Of a stretch of DNA of 64,000 nt, positions 23,954 to 38,158 are shown piece by piece. The notes below the pieces were generated by a model. It was not told the DNA's origin. It did no database searches and saw only the letters and a list, made by a program, of their open reading frames with translations. This DNA is from Diphasiastrum complanatum (lineage: Eukaryota > Streptophyta > Lycopodiopsida > Lycopodiales > Lycopodiaceae), in the NCBI GenBank assembly GCA_029204225.1, contig CM055111.1:12173697-12237696 (forward strand), given 5' to 3'. The first letter of the stretch is position 1. Each line of letters starts with the position of its first letter. The translations under genes were made by a program, and so were the position numbers.

Positions 23954-24647
23954 CTAGGAAGCAGCCATACCCAAACTTTTGAGAGAAGAGAAGGAGGAGC
24001 CACGGGAGACTCGTGCGCAACCATCGTGAGTGGAAAGGCAGCGTCTCCAAGTGTGTAGCAGCTGGAAGTGTCCATTGTTGGTGCACATTTTGAATCATGA
24101 CCATCCGATGAGTCTCCAACAGAATCAACATTCTAGATCGCGAGCTGGAAAGTGAAGCCGTCAGATCAAAATTGGCCGTTAGATATACTCTGAAGGGTCC
24201 TTGAAGAAGGCTAAGATTTTCAAAGTGAAAGTTGAGTTGGGTCCCTTCACAAGTGAAGAGTGAAGTTTCTTCAAAGTGAAGAAACAGTTCAAAAACAAGG
24301 AAAATCCCTATTTTTGGGTCCTTTGCCCATTTTGACCCAAACGAAAGGCTATAACCTCCAAAAGAAGGGCACCCAGACTGTACCTACAAGTATGATACAG
24401 TAAAACAGAGAGATTGCGGCGGAGAAAGTGTTCGGAGTGCACCAAAAGCGATTTCACCATTCCATTGGGCACGTAGTTGGGAGTTGACGATTGAGTGCAT
24501 TTCGGAAGGTGACGCCGATTTGGCTTTCAAATTGGTGGAAAAGCGACGAGTGGCCTGGTAAGGGAAAAAGTGCATCAACTTTTGACATCACAGTTGGACT
24601 CGGCATACTATTTTTAGCCTACGGCAGAAGTGGCAAGCAGTTTGGCG

Positions 24648-25142
24648 ATGGCAAATATGGGAGAGTCCATTTTGAGTGAAAGTAGCAAATTGGACAGGAT
24701 TTTCAACTATGCAGTGTGGAAATTCAAAATGAAAAACATACTGATGGAGAAAGACGTGTGGAAAGTCATCACAGGTGATGAGAGAAGGCCGCAAATGAAG
24801 CGCAAAAGCAGGATGATCAAGGAGGTACTTTACGTACCAGGTTTGAAGAGAAATCTACATTCTGTTGGAGTCATTACTGATCAAAAATTGAAAGTAGAAT
24901 TCGCCCATGATCGTTGCTTTGTGAAGAATGTGAACCAAAAGTTCAAAGTTATTGCGAATGGAGTAAGGGAGCCCAATACAAATTTGTACAGGTTGAATGC
25001 TACAATCAAGGGGCAACATGGACTCGTATCGTCCATTCCATCGCAAACTGAGTTGTGGCATAAGAGGCTTGGTCACTTGAACTTGGGAAGCCTCAGTTTG
25101 ATGAGAAAATTGGAGATGGTAATAGGATTGCCTACTATATAA
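24648..25142 (+). pseudogene. A2 gag N-terminus fused by deletion to GAG-pre-integrase
   Basis: Starts MANMGESILSES and reads a normal gag start (NYAVWKFKMKNILMEKDVW). After about 50 residues it passes in frame directly into KSRMIKEVLYVPGL, a region that lies after protease in A1. Capsid, zinc knuckle and protease are therefore deleted, yet the fused frame stays open through ELWHKRLGHLNLGSL to a stop at 25140. Confidence 0.85.
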
Positions 25143-26702
25143 GACCACTTGAAATCGATGTGCGAATCATGTGTATATGGGAAGCAGCATTGAGAGAAGT
25201 TCAATAAAGGTGGTGTTGCAAGAGCAAAGAACATCTTGGATTTAATCCACACAGATTTATGCGGGCCTATGAGGACCATGTTCGTAGGTAAAGCCTTCTA
25301 TTTCATGACCTTTATTGATGGTATGTCACATAAGACGTGGATCTACTTCTTGAAGAAAAAATCAGATGCATTTAACAATTTCAAGAGCAAAGTCCTAAGA
25401 TCAGATAGTGGAGGTGAGTACAAGTCTAATGACTTCAATGATCTTTGTGATCAAAGTGGGATTAAAAGACAATTTACGCAAGCTCATACTCCTGCTCTCA
25501 ATGGTGTAGCTGAGTGCAAGAATCGTACGATTGTGGAAAGTGCCAGATCTATGCTAGCTTAGATGAAACTACCAAAAAAATTTTGGTCAGAAGCATGTAG
25601 TACAGCAGTCTATCTTCAAAATAGAAGTCCTACCATTGCCATACCAAAGATAACACCTGAGGAAACATTCACGAAGAAGAATCCAAAGGTGAACCACTTG
25701 CGAATCTTTGGATGTAAGTCCTTTGTACGCATTCCTAAGGAAGAGAGACATAAACTTGATGTGAAAGCTATCAAGTGTATATTCCTAGGATATGATGAAT
25801 GTGTGAAGGGCCACAGATGTTTTGATCCAGTGGAAAACAAAATCCATATAAGTCGTGATGTTATCTTTGATGAATCCAAGATGTATGAAGATGAGGATGA
25901 TGAGAAGATAGATACATCCAATGGAAAAGATGGTATAGTGAGAATACCTCTTGATGATGATCCATTCATTGACCTTCCAAGTGATGAACATGAGGATACA
26001 TCTCAAGATACTACTGCTCAACCTCAAGAGACAGGTTGGAGAGGTAGAGACAAACATTTTGGTGCAAGAAAGATTGAAGTTGCAGGTGACAAACGCAAGG
26101 AGAAGGATGTACCGTGGGATACATTTTCACCAGGAAGCCAATCACCTGACAGGAAGCTCCCTAAGTGGTTTGAGAGATTGTTGGAGAGCCGTGACATGGA
26201 TGACTTTCCAGGATCATCTAGCCAGGGAGAGCTACGAAGATCAACAAGAGAGAAGACACAACCTGAAAGGTATGAAGCAAATTATGCTCTCTTATCTAGC
26301 ATTATTCAAAGCAAAGAACCTTCGACTTATGGTGAAGTGAAGGATGATGAAATTTGGGTCAAGGCCATGGGAGAGGAAATAGAGTCAATTGCTAAGCATA
26401 GCACATGGGACTTAGTAGAACCACCAGTTGGCAAGAAACCCATTGGTTGCAAATGGGTATACAGGACTAAGTACCATGCAGATGGAAGTATAGCAAAGCA
26501 CAAGGCAAGATTGGTGATCAAAGGGTATGCACAAAGTAAAGGCATCGACTATGAGAAAACCTTTGCGCCAGTATGTAAGTGGAATACTCTACGGCTACTT
26601 GTTGCTTTAGCTTCACATTTTGCTTGGTGTTTGCATCAGATGGTTGTGAAATCTGCTTTTCTAAATAGTGAGTTAGAAGAAGAGGTGTTCATGGCTTTGT
26701 AG
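25143..26702 (+). pseudogene. A2 integrase and start of reverse transcriptase
   Basis: Integrase zinc residues and core (LIHTDLCGPM, LRSDSGGEY, NGVAECKN), interrupted by stops at 25140 and 25560. The second is TAG where A1 has GAG. The frame then reads the C-terminal integrase block and the first reverse transcriptase motifs (KWVYRTKYHADGS, KARLVIKGYAQ) to a stop at 26700 within the region that reads VFMDQPEGF in A1. Closely similar to A1 over the same span. Confidence 0.88.
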
Positions 26703-27550
26703 CAAAGGGACAGGAAAATAAAGTACGTCGCTTGAAAAAAGCGCTTTACGCTCTTAAACAGGCACCACGTGCGTGGTATAGCAGGATTGATGCCTACTTT
26801 CGTTCAAAGGGGATGGTGAGAACACATTCTGATCCAGATCTATATGTCTTACGCTTTGATGGTACGGTTGCTTTGATTGCTCTTTATGTTGATGACTTGA
26901 TTATTACAGGAAATAATCAAGAGATGATAGATATGATCAAGAAAGACCTCATGGAACAATTCGAGATGACAAATCTCAGCCTGATGCATTATTGCCTTGG
27001 AGTAGAGGTGTGGAAAAAAGGACACGAAGTGGGTTTAACACAGGTGAAGTATGTCAAAGAGTTGCTGCAAAGGTTTAGGTTGCAAGATTGCAAACCAGTG
27101 AATAATCCTATGGAACCAGGTAAAATGCTTTCTAAGCTTGATGAGTCACAGTCATTTGATGCTACGCTGCATAGGCAGTTAGTAAGGAGCTTGATTTACC
27201 TTACCATGACTAGACTAGATATATGCCATGTTGTTGGCATTGTAAGTCAATTTATGGCAGCTCCTACGGAAATGCATTGGAAGGTAGCTAAACGTATTTT
27301 GTGTTATGTGAAAGGCACTTCAAATTATGGCTTGATTTACAGGAAGCATGATAGTTTACCTAAGTTGTGTGACTATGTGGATGTGGATTGGGGAGGTGAC
27401 TATGATGATCGTAGATCCACCACAGGGTATGTATCCAGTTTTGTGGTAGTTGCTTTTCCTGGTCTAGTAAGAAGCAAAGTACAATTGCTCTATCCACCAC
27501 AAAAGCTTAGTATAAGGCAATGTGTAGTGCAGCATAGGAAGCTATATGGT
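26703..27550 (+). pseudogene. A2 reverse transcriptase end and partial RNase H
   Basis: Reads KKALYALKQAPRAWY, the catalytic ALYVDDLIITG, then GVEVWKKGHEVGLTQVKY (intact Gln where A1 has a stop) and RNase H to about EAEYKAMCSA. Frame breaks occur around 27440. Homology to A1 ends at about 27550, after which the sequence is AT-rich and unrelated. Confidence 0.88.
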
Positions 27551-29580
27551 AATAGATACATTTCATCTCAAAAGATAAGACATCAATGTTTAGCACAAAA
27601 TCATAGTAGTCATAAAGGAAATGTTATATTTACATATCTATAAACAATTATGTTTAAATCATAGGCATTCATTTTCAATATTTTAAATTATTGATTGTGC
27701 ATCCTATGTAATTGTTTATGCCACAATAAGATAAAAAGTCTTAAATCCTTCCAAAATTGTTACTTGTGGAGCCCACACTCTAAAAAAATGTTATTGAAAG
27801 TCTTCATTATAACTCTAGTGCTAGTGGTACAAGATAATCCAGCATGTGTGCAAGTACAAGGTCATCATGTCTTCCCACTCCCAATTGAAATTTTCCATTT
27901 GTAATATCAACTAGTCCAAGAAGTTCAAACAATACCTTTACAATATACGTATTTACAATGTCAGTCGTGTCGTTTCAAGTACTACGAAGTGTCTAACCCC
28001 CTTTAATCTAAACAAGAAGGGAAAAAATTGACTTTATATAAAAAGTTATTGAGATCTCCTAAATTCTTCCAATAAGACCTAACCATGTGCAATATTGGAC
28101 CATCATGTCATTGAATTTCTTGGACAATATATATTTTGATCATTAAGAATACCAACAAAATTTAATACATCCTTTGTGATGGACATTGTCGATTTCTTAC
28201 ATTATACTTTGTTACAAGCTCTTGCAACTACATACTATTTTTTGTACACAAAATACCACTTTGCAAGAGTTTTACTTTTGGTTTTTGCGGAAGCACTAAA
28301 TATCATTACACAATCAAAATTACTCTCAGTATTGATTCTCCGTGATCATTCTTGTAGGAGGACAAAAAAATATATACTCTAGTACACTCATTGCTATCAA
28401 TATAAGTTCCATAAGCTTTGCATCTTACCAAGTGCAATAATGATGATGAAGTGTTAATACTTTTCAAAGAATATTGGAGCTGCTTGTCACGCGTTGTATA
28501 TTGTTTGATTTGTATGTTTTGATGAGAGGAAACAATGTGTCCTTTAGTGAGTTGGTTTTGCCCATCAAAATTATCATGTCATGTGGAATAAAGTAAAAGG
28601 CATTTTTCCTTGGATTTGACAAAATGACTTTCTAAAGACGATAATTTAAATATAGAATTTTTTATTCATTATAAAGCAATGAGCTAGGAATAGCAATGAT
28701 CATTATTAGCATATATGGTCTTGTGATTGTTAAGAGAGAATGATCATTATTAGCATATATGGTCTTGTGATTGTTAAGAAAGAATGATACTACATCCTCA
28801 TAGATATGACTTAAGTAATCAAGGTAAATAATGCATGATAAGTTTAAGAAATTGTCTCTTTTTTAAAGTATATTGAACAAAAAAACTTGATGGTTATATG
28901 AGTAATATATGCTAGTCAAGGACTTATATGGTACGAACTTTAGGGCTTTGAAACATATTTGTGTACAAAGATCTACATTCTCCACACACATAAAAACAAA
29001 AGTGTACTTGGTTCAAAAGCTATTGATTGAGATGATCAATGTGACTTAAATCAAAATATTACAAAAAACATGGGACAACATCATAAAGTTACGGCTAAAA
29101 CTACTCAAATGTAAGTTTATCCAATATCTAATAAAGTCTTTTATGGTTGTTGTAGCATATTATATTTTGATTTTTCAAATATTAATCTTGGATTAGTACC
29201 GTGATCAAAATGTCCTCATATAGACTAGTAGTTAGTGGACTTTTACAAAGTACTAGTAGTTTTATTATAAATAACCCAATTGTCGTAGTAGTAGCCTCCA
29301 ACATAAAACATTAATTTTGACCATTAGACACACAATCTGATTTGCGGTCCATGTAAAAATTTATGATTTCTAAAGTATTAGACAATGATTGTCTATTAAT
29401 TAAGTTCAACTCATCTTTTTTGTCCACTTTTTATGATGTTGTGATAGTAATGATGTGCTTATGGTTTAGCTATTGTCAATTAGTAGTTAATGCTATGAAT
29501 TAAGTACTATAATCAAGAGTGGTAACATTATTCTTTGTTGAGGCATGATGTTACATGACATATGTTTGGGGTGATCTTAA
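27551..29580. other. AT-rich stretch without recognisable genes
   Basis: No domain-bearing open frame. The only clear structure is a 44-bp tandem duplication near 28.7 kb. Confidence 0.5.
28695..28782. repeat. 44-bp unit, two tandem copies
   Basis: The unit beginning AATGATCATTATTAGCATAT is present twice back to back with one or two differences. Confidence 0.9.
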
Positions 29581-29583
29581 AAC

Positions 29584-29868
29584 ATGACTACTATAATAGC
29601 TGGCAAAGCTGCAGATGCAACAATGACAAATACCTTATCAGCAGGGACCGCAAATGATGCAAGGCCAGATGCCACAACGGTCGTTCCAGCAGCAAATACG
29701 TTATCATCAAGACCAGACGACGTATGCAGTTTCTATAATCAAATGGGACACCAATATTTCAATTGTGTGATGTATCACCATCAATGCGTTGGAAATTTAA
29801 AACTTGGTATACCCCCACCTTGGATCAATAATCGCTTTAATGATCAAAATCTAGACACAAACCAATAG
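29584..29868 (+). pseudogene. possible retroelement gag tail with degenerate zinc knuckle
   Basis: A 94-codon frame that is Ala/Thr rich at the front and then reads CSFYNQMGHQYFNC. This has exact C-x2-C-x4-H-x4-C spacing except that the second Cys is Tyr, as in decayed retrotransposon gag. A G-run (about 29876-29891) follows. No neighbouring protease is visible, so this is tentative. Confidence 0.35.
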
Positions 29869-30605
29869 CCGAATTGGGGAGGGGGGGGGGGCATGTTCTA
29901 GAATAGCAAGCTCTTATACAAGTTGTGATGGTGGAGGAGCCATCAATGACAAATTTTCAAAACGTTACTTGGCATAGAGAGAAAGGGAAGGTAGTGAGGC
30001 AAGGGCGAAGCATGTGGATTTAACATATCCATCATTATGGCAGCTATATTGCCAATGAGAAGAGGGTTTCCAACAGAGAGTGAAACAAATGAAGGAGGGT
30101 ATAAATAAAAGAAAAATTGACAAAGGCACCCACAATTTCCATACTTACGATGCTTTAGAATTCTATATTTTATCGCGATCGCCATGAACCAGACGTAGGA
30201 GGTGTTCCTTAACAAAAAGTATACATTAATAATGACGGAATGGCTAACGAAAACCACACCGCAATTGGTATCTAGTGTGATGTAATTAGAAACTCTTGCT
30301 CAAACCCATTCGACATGGACTGACCACTCCAGTGCTGAGACCAAGAGACCAGTTATTGTCACCAACAACTATGGCTGCAACAGCGTCGGTAGAGATGCCG
30401 AGACTGAAGGGAGTTCTCAAGAAGTACAAGATGCTTACAATTGATGACAGTGCAAGGGTGAGTCTATGAGCACTTTCTCGAGAGTACATACATCTAACAA
30501 AAGTGACAGCGATCATGATAGCAAGGAGGTCAAGCGCAAGAAGAGGATGAAGAGGAATCAAGTTTGAAACTCGGTGGAACTCATTTCATTCCACCGGGGG
30601 ATATG

Positions 30606-31060
30606 TGTTAAGCCAACTTTGGCCATTGCAATATAATTGTAAAATATAAGTTTTACTAAAGTATAATTGTGAAAAATGTAAAATTACGGTTTTATTGAAA
30701 AATGTATTTACATAGTTAGGTGAATAAGTTAGGATAAGTCGTTGTAAAATGATTGAGAATTACAAAGGTAGAGTAGGTAGGTTTGTTACGAAGGTAGATT
30801 AGGTAGGTTTGTTAATGTAAAGTCATATTTAACAGGAAGTTGAACGGACCATAAGCAACCGCAAAGTCGTCGATTGCGGTCTTCACGAGAAGTTGAACCG
30901 ACTGGAAGATTACCGCATACGAACCATTGCGGTCGTTGCGAAGTCTTGTGATACCAAGTTGCGGTACTTTGACAGGAGTATAAATAGGGAACTTGTAGCC
31001 AAAGTGAAACACTCTTGATTTTACACTATTTAGTAGTAGTATGATCAAGCATGATCAGGC
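30606..31060 (+). repeat. possible solo or 3' LTR
   Basis: A purine-rich GGGGGATATG is followed by TGTTAAGCCAAC. About 370 bp on there is TATAAATAGG (30979). This order of purine tract, TG start and internal TATA is what an LTR shows. No partner copy, primer site or target duplication is visible in the window, so the outer end is a guess. Confidence 0.35.
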
Positions 31061-31089
31061 ATCATAAGGGTGAGAGTCGAGCACTTATA

Positions 31090-32671
31090 TGTTCAATACT
31101 TCATATTCCATGTTGAACTGCAGACAGCAAGAAGAATTTCTTTCCTAAGACCTTTTAAGCAATTATAACGTGTATGCACCTTTTTGTGATGTATATTTCT
31201 GGGTTCTGTAATGATGATGTTTTGCTAGTTTGTTGTTATGTACTGTAGCAATGGGATATGAAATGTGAATGCGCTAATTAGTTTTATTACATATTGCAAA
31301 TGATCGTAAGTAGTTTGTAATCTGTGGGGTTGTAGTGCTATGGTTTCGTAACTGCTGTTTGTACTAGAATAGGCTGGTGTACAAGTAATTAGCTATAATT
31401 AGTAGCAGGTAGTTGGGCGGCCAAAACACCCCCTAACAAAGCCCTTCGTATTATGTCTCGTGTGTTGGGCATATATTGTACATGGCCAACATGCCTCCCA
31501 CACTAATTTGGTACTAGTTCCATAGTATGGTAGTTGTTGCAGCATCGAATCCTCCACATGCATGCAACCATTTAAATTCAAGCTTTACAGTCTCAATTAG
31601 TTTATTTCAGAAAGACCAATTCCCAACCAATCTTTCAACAAACCTTCGGAAGCTATACAAGAACCTAATTACCAATAACATTATGGACTCATTTCAAATC
31701 TCAACCAAGCAGATTTAGATAGCCAAACAACCAAGGGGATTACAACATGCAGAACATTCTACATCAAATGAAATCTCTCACAAGGCACAAGAAATTTAAG
31801 AATGAATTCTTTACTAATTCTCAGCATCCTTATCATGATCTTACAAGTAGAAGAGCATTCTACCATGAAATCTAAACAGGTATGCTTCAAACCGGAATTC
31901 GTGAATCCAAATCCAAAATTCTCTTCAGAAATTATGACTCCATGGGGCATGTAAATCCAAGCGCTTACAAATTTCAATCCAATGTAGAACTTGTCTCCAT
32001 CCTATCCAAGATCGCATCTTAGTCGAGCTCTAATACCTTGGAGCAATTTTTGGCTAGTGAAACCTGCTACAAGGTGGTACAATTAGGCATTATCACTTCA
32101 AAATCATGTTTGCTTACTTCTGACAAGGTAACTGGGTGTTTTGAAGTGGTAAATGTGGTATGGAGACGAATGGGAGTGAAATGTGGTGGAGAAAACTAGT
32201 GTTGGCGACGGAAGTGCAATTTGACATCATGACTACTCATTATTGGAGATAGTTTTGAGAGGGCAGGCAATCACAAGTGAGAGGTAGGCATGGTATGCTA
32301 GTTACAAGTGAAAAAAATCTCATGATCAGATTCAACTTTTGGAGTTAGAACTGACCAATGTTGGGTGACATTTGGAGGAACGCTCTCACAAACAAGCTCG
32401 ATAATGGCAGTGTCGAGTCAGGTGATAGCTGCACTGACATATGCATTTGCAACTTGGAAATTTCTCGTTCAAGGAAGACATTGGGACTAGCTTGGAGGTA
32501 AACACATTTGGCAGTCACGGCGATAGAAGTACGTGCTCGTGCTTATTGGAAGCCATTGGGCATGGTAGCGAGCTTGCATCGGATGAACTATGTGTGGAAC
32601 ATGTGAAAGATGAAGAACGAGTTGGTGATCACACTTTGGCTACTCTTGGTGATTACTTTTACAAGGTGCAC
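31090..32671. other. unassigned sequence upstream of a gypsy fragment
   Basis: Short open frames only, none with a recognisable domain. Probably decayed repeat DNA. Confidence 0.4.
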
Positions 32672-33668
32672 ACATTCCCTAGTGGAAACGAATGCTAGTG
32701 ACTATGCAGTGGGTGCAATCCTTTACCAGGATGGTAGACTTGTGGCTTTCAAAAGCAAGAAGTTGGACCCAGCTCAAAGTAGATATTCTACATATGAGAA
32801 GGAACTTTTTGATGTCATCCATGCGTTAAAGGTCTGGAGACATTATTCGTACGGATCTAAATTCATGGTTATGATAGATCATGAGTCTCTTAAGTATATT
32901 TGTGATGCCTCGGACCTTAGGGGTTGTAAGGCCCGTTGGTCGGAACTCATTCAAGAGTTTGAATTCAACGTTAAGTATCGTCAGGGTATGTCGAATTGTG
33001 TCGCTGATGTTTGGGCCAGATTGGAGAGGTTAATTAGTTATGCTTTGCTGAGTTCCAATCCGAGTTGTATCTTTCTCTGCGAGATCTTTGTCGGACCAAT
33101 GAGTTTTTGGTTGTATTTGGCAAGAAGTCCTGGCAGGAAGCTCTATTGTGAGTAATAATCTTGAAAAGCAGAATTCCAAGAAATCTCGTGAAGAGAAGAT
33201 ACTTGATGATTATTCCATTCAGAATGGTTTACTTCTCCGTAGAGAAAAATTTTGTGTGCCCGATATCACGGACAATAGGGCCCGGATCCTACATGAGTGC
33301 CATGATAGCCCCAGCGCGGCACACCCTGGTATATAGAGGACACTTGACCTTGTTAAGAGAGAATTTTATTGGCCAAAAATGAAAGGTCATGTCGAGGCAT
33401 ATGTTCAAAAGTGTGAAAAGTGCCAAGTATATAAAGTAGAAAGACTCAAAGCAGCTGGTCTGTTGCATCCATTGGAAATTCCCAGCAAGAAGTGGAAAAG
33501 TATTTCCATGGATTTTGTGGTCAGACTACCCAAGTCTGGGAAGGGGCACGATGCCATTTGGGTAGTAGTCGACAGGCTTACCAAGATGGCACAATTTATT
33601 CCAACAAAAATTATTGTCAAAGCTTCAGAACTTGCACAACTCTTCGTTGAAAAGTTTCATTTACCATG
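32672..33668 (+). pseudogene. Ty3/gypsy fragment: RNase H and integrase N-terminus
   Basis: RNase H reads VETNASDYAVGAILYQ, YSTYEKELFDVIHALKVWRH and RQGMSNCVADVWARL. After a frame change the integrase H2C2 finger follows (HDSPSAAHPG then CEKCQVYK), interrupted by one TAG stop at 33334-33336. Then comes the start of the catalytic core (SISMDFVVRLPKSGKGHDAI, VVDRLTKMAQFIP). It ends at FHLP, where a normal gypsy integrase continues. Reverse transcriptase, the rest of integrase and LTRs are absent. Confidence 0.9.
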
Positions 33669-33946
33669 AGAAAAAACTAAGTATGGAATTAGCTTGCTCT
33701 TGGGTAGAGAGAGAATGTACATGAGGCACTCAAACAGAGGGAGAAGATGGAGACAAAACTAGGTGTAGAAAATCTCTTCAAAAAAATAATTGCAAATGAG
33801 CTCTCTTTCACTCTCTAACAGTAGCTCAAGTTCCAAGAGGAGATGTCATCATGTAATATGATTGGATCTCTTACATAGCACCTCTAAATGGTTGGTCCAT
33901 TGGGTTGTCACTCCTTACATATGATTGAACCATTTTTGTGCATCTC

Positions 33947-36335
<2,389 letters not shown>

Positions 36336-36599
36336 GTCAATATCATAGATGCACCACGATTCTGAATCACGTTCTGAATCGCAATTAGAATCATGACTCT
36401 GAATCGCGTTTCGGGATTTTTCCAGAATCGCGCAGAATTGTTTTTTTTTTTTAACTTTTTTAGGCAATATGGGTATCAGATGAAAGCTCTGATTGAGAGC
36501 ATTATGACTGTGTAGTTTGCCAACTGTTTCGGGTGCGAAACATCAAAAGTGTGTTTTCACTCAGGGAGTTGGAAGGCCAAATCATGAAGAGGCCTTACC

Positions 36600-36714
36600 G
36601 TCGGGCCCCCGGAGCCCGCCGTTGGGGGGCGTTGCCCCCCAAACCCCCCACCAGGGGGCTACCACTCCCCAAACCCCTTGTTTCTCGGGGGGCTACTGCC
36701 CCCCGAACCCCCTA
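36600..36714. repeat. GC-rich internal minisatellite
   Basis: About three copies of a unit of the form GGGGGGC..GCCCCCC.AACCCC, inside the left part of the hAT-like element. It is strikingly GC-rich compared with its surroundings. Each unit is self-complementary and has runs of four to six G or C, so it could form hairpins or quadruplexes. Confidence 0.75.
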
Positions 36715-36978
36715 GAGCTTCTTGCTATATAGACACTGTAGATAAAAATGCTACTGCCCCCCCATTGATAAAAATGGGGTCCATATGCGCACCGAGAAGG
36801 GCCCAATATTTATGCCCCCAACTGTATGCACATTGCACTCACATCTCCAGTGAAACGATTGCAAAAGTGAACATCATCCATACAGCTGATAGCCCAAACT
36901 GTAGGATTAACATTTACTGAAAACCAGAGCAAATGACAACCAGATAGCTACTGAAAATAAGATCTGTTTGTGCCTCAT

Positions 36979-38144
36979 TGTTGTAAAGCTACCTTTACAA
37001 GCTTTACTTCCGGCGCCACTGGCACCAGCATTGTCTCTGGCACCAGCAGTGCCCCTGCTGCTCCCAGCGCCACTGTGACCAGAATCCAGCCAGCGCCAAG
37101 TTCCTATGGCTGAAAATTTTTTATCGGTTCTAGCGAAGTCCAGAGAGCTCAAATCGATGTGCAATCACCTCACACGATCTAGGCATGATTAAAGGAAGCC
37201 TGGGGATCAATAAATTTTAGAGAGAGAAAATGTTTTTTACCAGCCTGGGTAGAGTACTTGGTATGAGGGGAGGTGGTGAATCCCACCAATACTATAGGGG
37301 AGTGCGGGTTGCGACTCAGGGCGAGCTCCAACCAAGTCTCAGCCTCCCTTGCTGGAATGTTGTCCTAGCACTCACCTTGGCATGCCAACGCCCCGGAGAC
37401 TAGGGTCGGTCACACACTTGAAATGTAACCTTCTTATCAATAAAGTGGGATTTTCCTCAAACTGACTCTGATTACCTTCTGGATTTCAGTGTTCGGTAAA
37501 AGCGCCAGTTGTAAGGCCGCTTCAAACTTTTTAATTTGGCACATAGCTGAGGGTCGTATCCCAGGACACCAACGGTATGCCGTCGGGACCATTCGGTCCG
37601 TAGCGCCAGCAGTATGCTATCGGGACCATTTGGTCCAGGAACTGGTTGTCTCCATATATGTCGCGGCTTGTGGTTCTGAGTGTTCCTTGCATGAACGTGA
37701 ATGGGTTAAGCTCTTGGGGAACGGGCTCTAACCTGTCAGCTGAGTTGGATGGCTTGCTTGGGTGGAAGTTACCTATTTATGGTTGTCCAGTCTGACGTGG
37801 CGCCAAGTTGGCTTCCAGCGCTCGTGACGAAGCTTTTAGTTGGTTAAGTCTGATGTAAGTCAGACCACTTGCTTGGAATGGATGTTACTCATTTGTAACA
37901 AAGCTTGGAGTTGGTTAAGTTTGATGTATGTCGGGCGGCTGGCGTGGAGGGAAGTCACTCACACCGGGACCCCCGATCTGGCATGGCACCAGGTTGGATC
38001 TCAATGTTGGTTTCGAAACTTCAAGTTGGTTAAGTCTGATCTTTGTTGGTGAGTTGGCTGCTTGTATGTCAAGTGGGTGACAAGAGTTGAAGATTGGGAA
38101 GCTAAGTCGTGGTTCCCGGCTCCCTTTGGGATGTCTGCGCTACA
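36979..38144 (+). repeat. 5' LTR of the non-coding LTR element
   Basis: 1166 bp, a close match to 40407-41604. It contains AATAAA near 37440 as a possible polyadenylation signal. The minus-strand frame rich in Gly/Ala/Ser near 36.9-37.2 kb is repeat sequence and recurs in the other LTR. Confidence 0.93.
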
Positions 38145-38146
38145 TG

Positions 38147-38158
38147 TGGTATCAGAGC
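38147..38158 (+). other. primer binding site of the non-coding LTR element
   Basis: TGGTATCAGAGC, two bases after the LTR end CTACA, complementary to plant initiator tRNA-Met. Confidence 0.92.

Larger units (their letters stand above)
17166..27550 (+). mobile_element. Ty1/copia element A2, plus strand, interrupted by element B and 3'-truncated
   Basis: Second copy of the A family in the opposite orientation to A1. Its parts are LTR 17166-17410, leader 17411-17950, element B 17951-23953, resumed leader 23959-24647, then gag/pol remnants to about 27550. Homology to A1 stops inside RNase H (after EAEYKAMCSA...) and no 3' LTR follows. A large internal deletion removes most of gag and the protease. 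Leader sequence continues cleanly across the CTAGG target duplication of element B, showing that B inserted later. Confidence 0.88.

Noticed and set aside
30286-30561. 91-codon minus-strand hydrophobic frame
   Set aside because: No domain. The plus strand here reads like decayed retroelement sequence just before a purine tract, so this is probably a shadow.
36907-37164. Gly/Ala/Ser-rich minus-strand frame repeated at 40389-40592
   Set aside because: Lies in the LTRs of the non-coding element and is repeated because the LTRs are. No domain, no start context, no coding neighbour.
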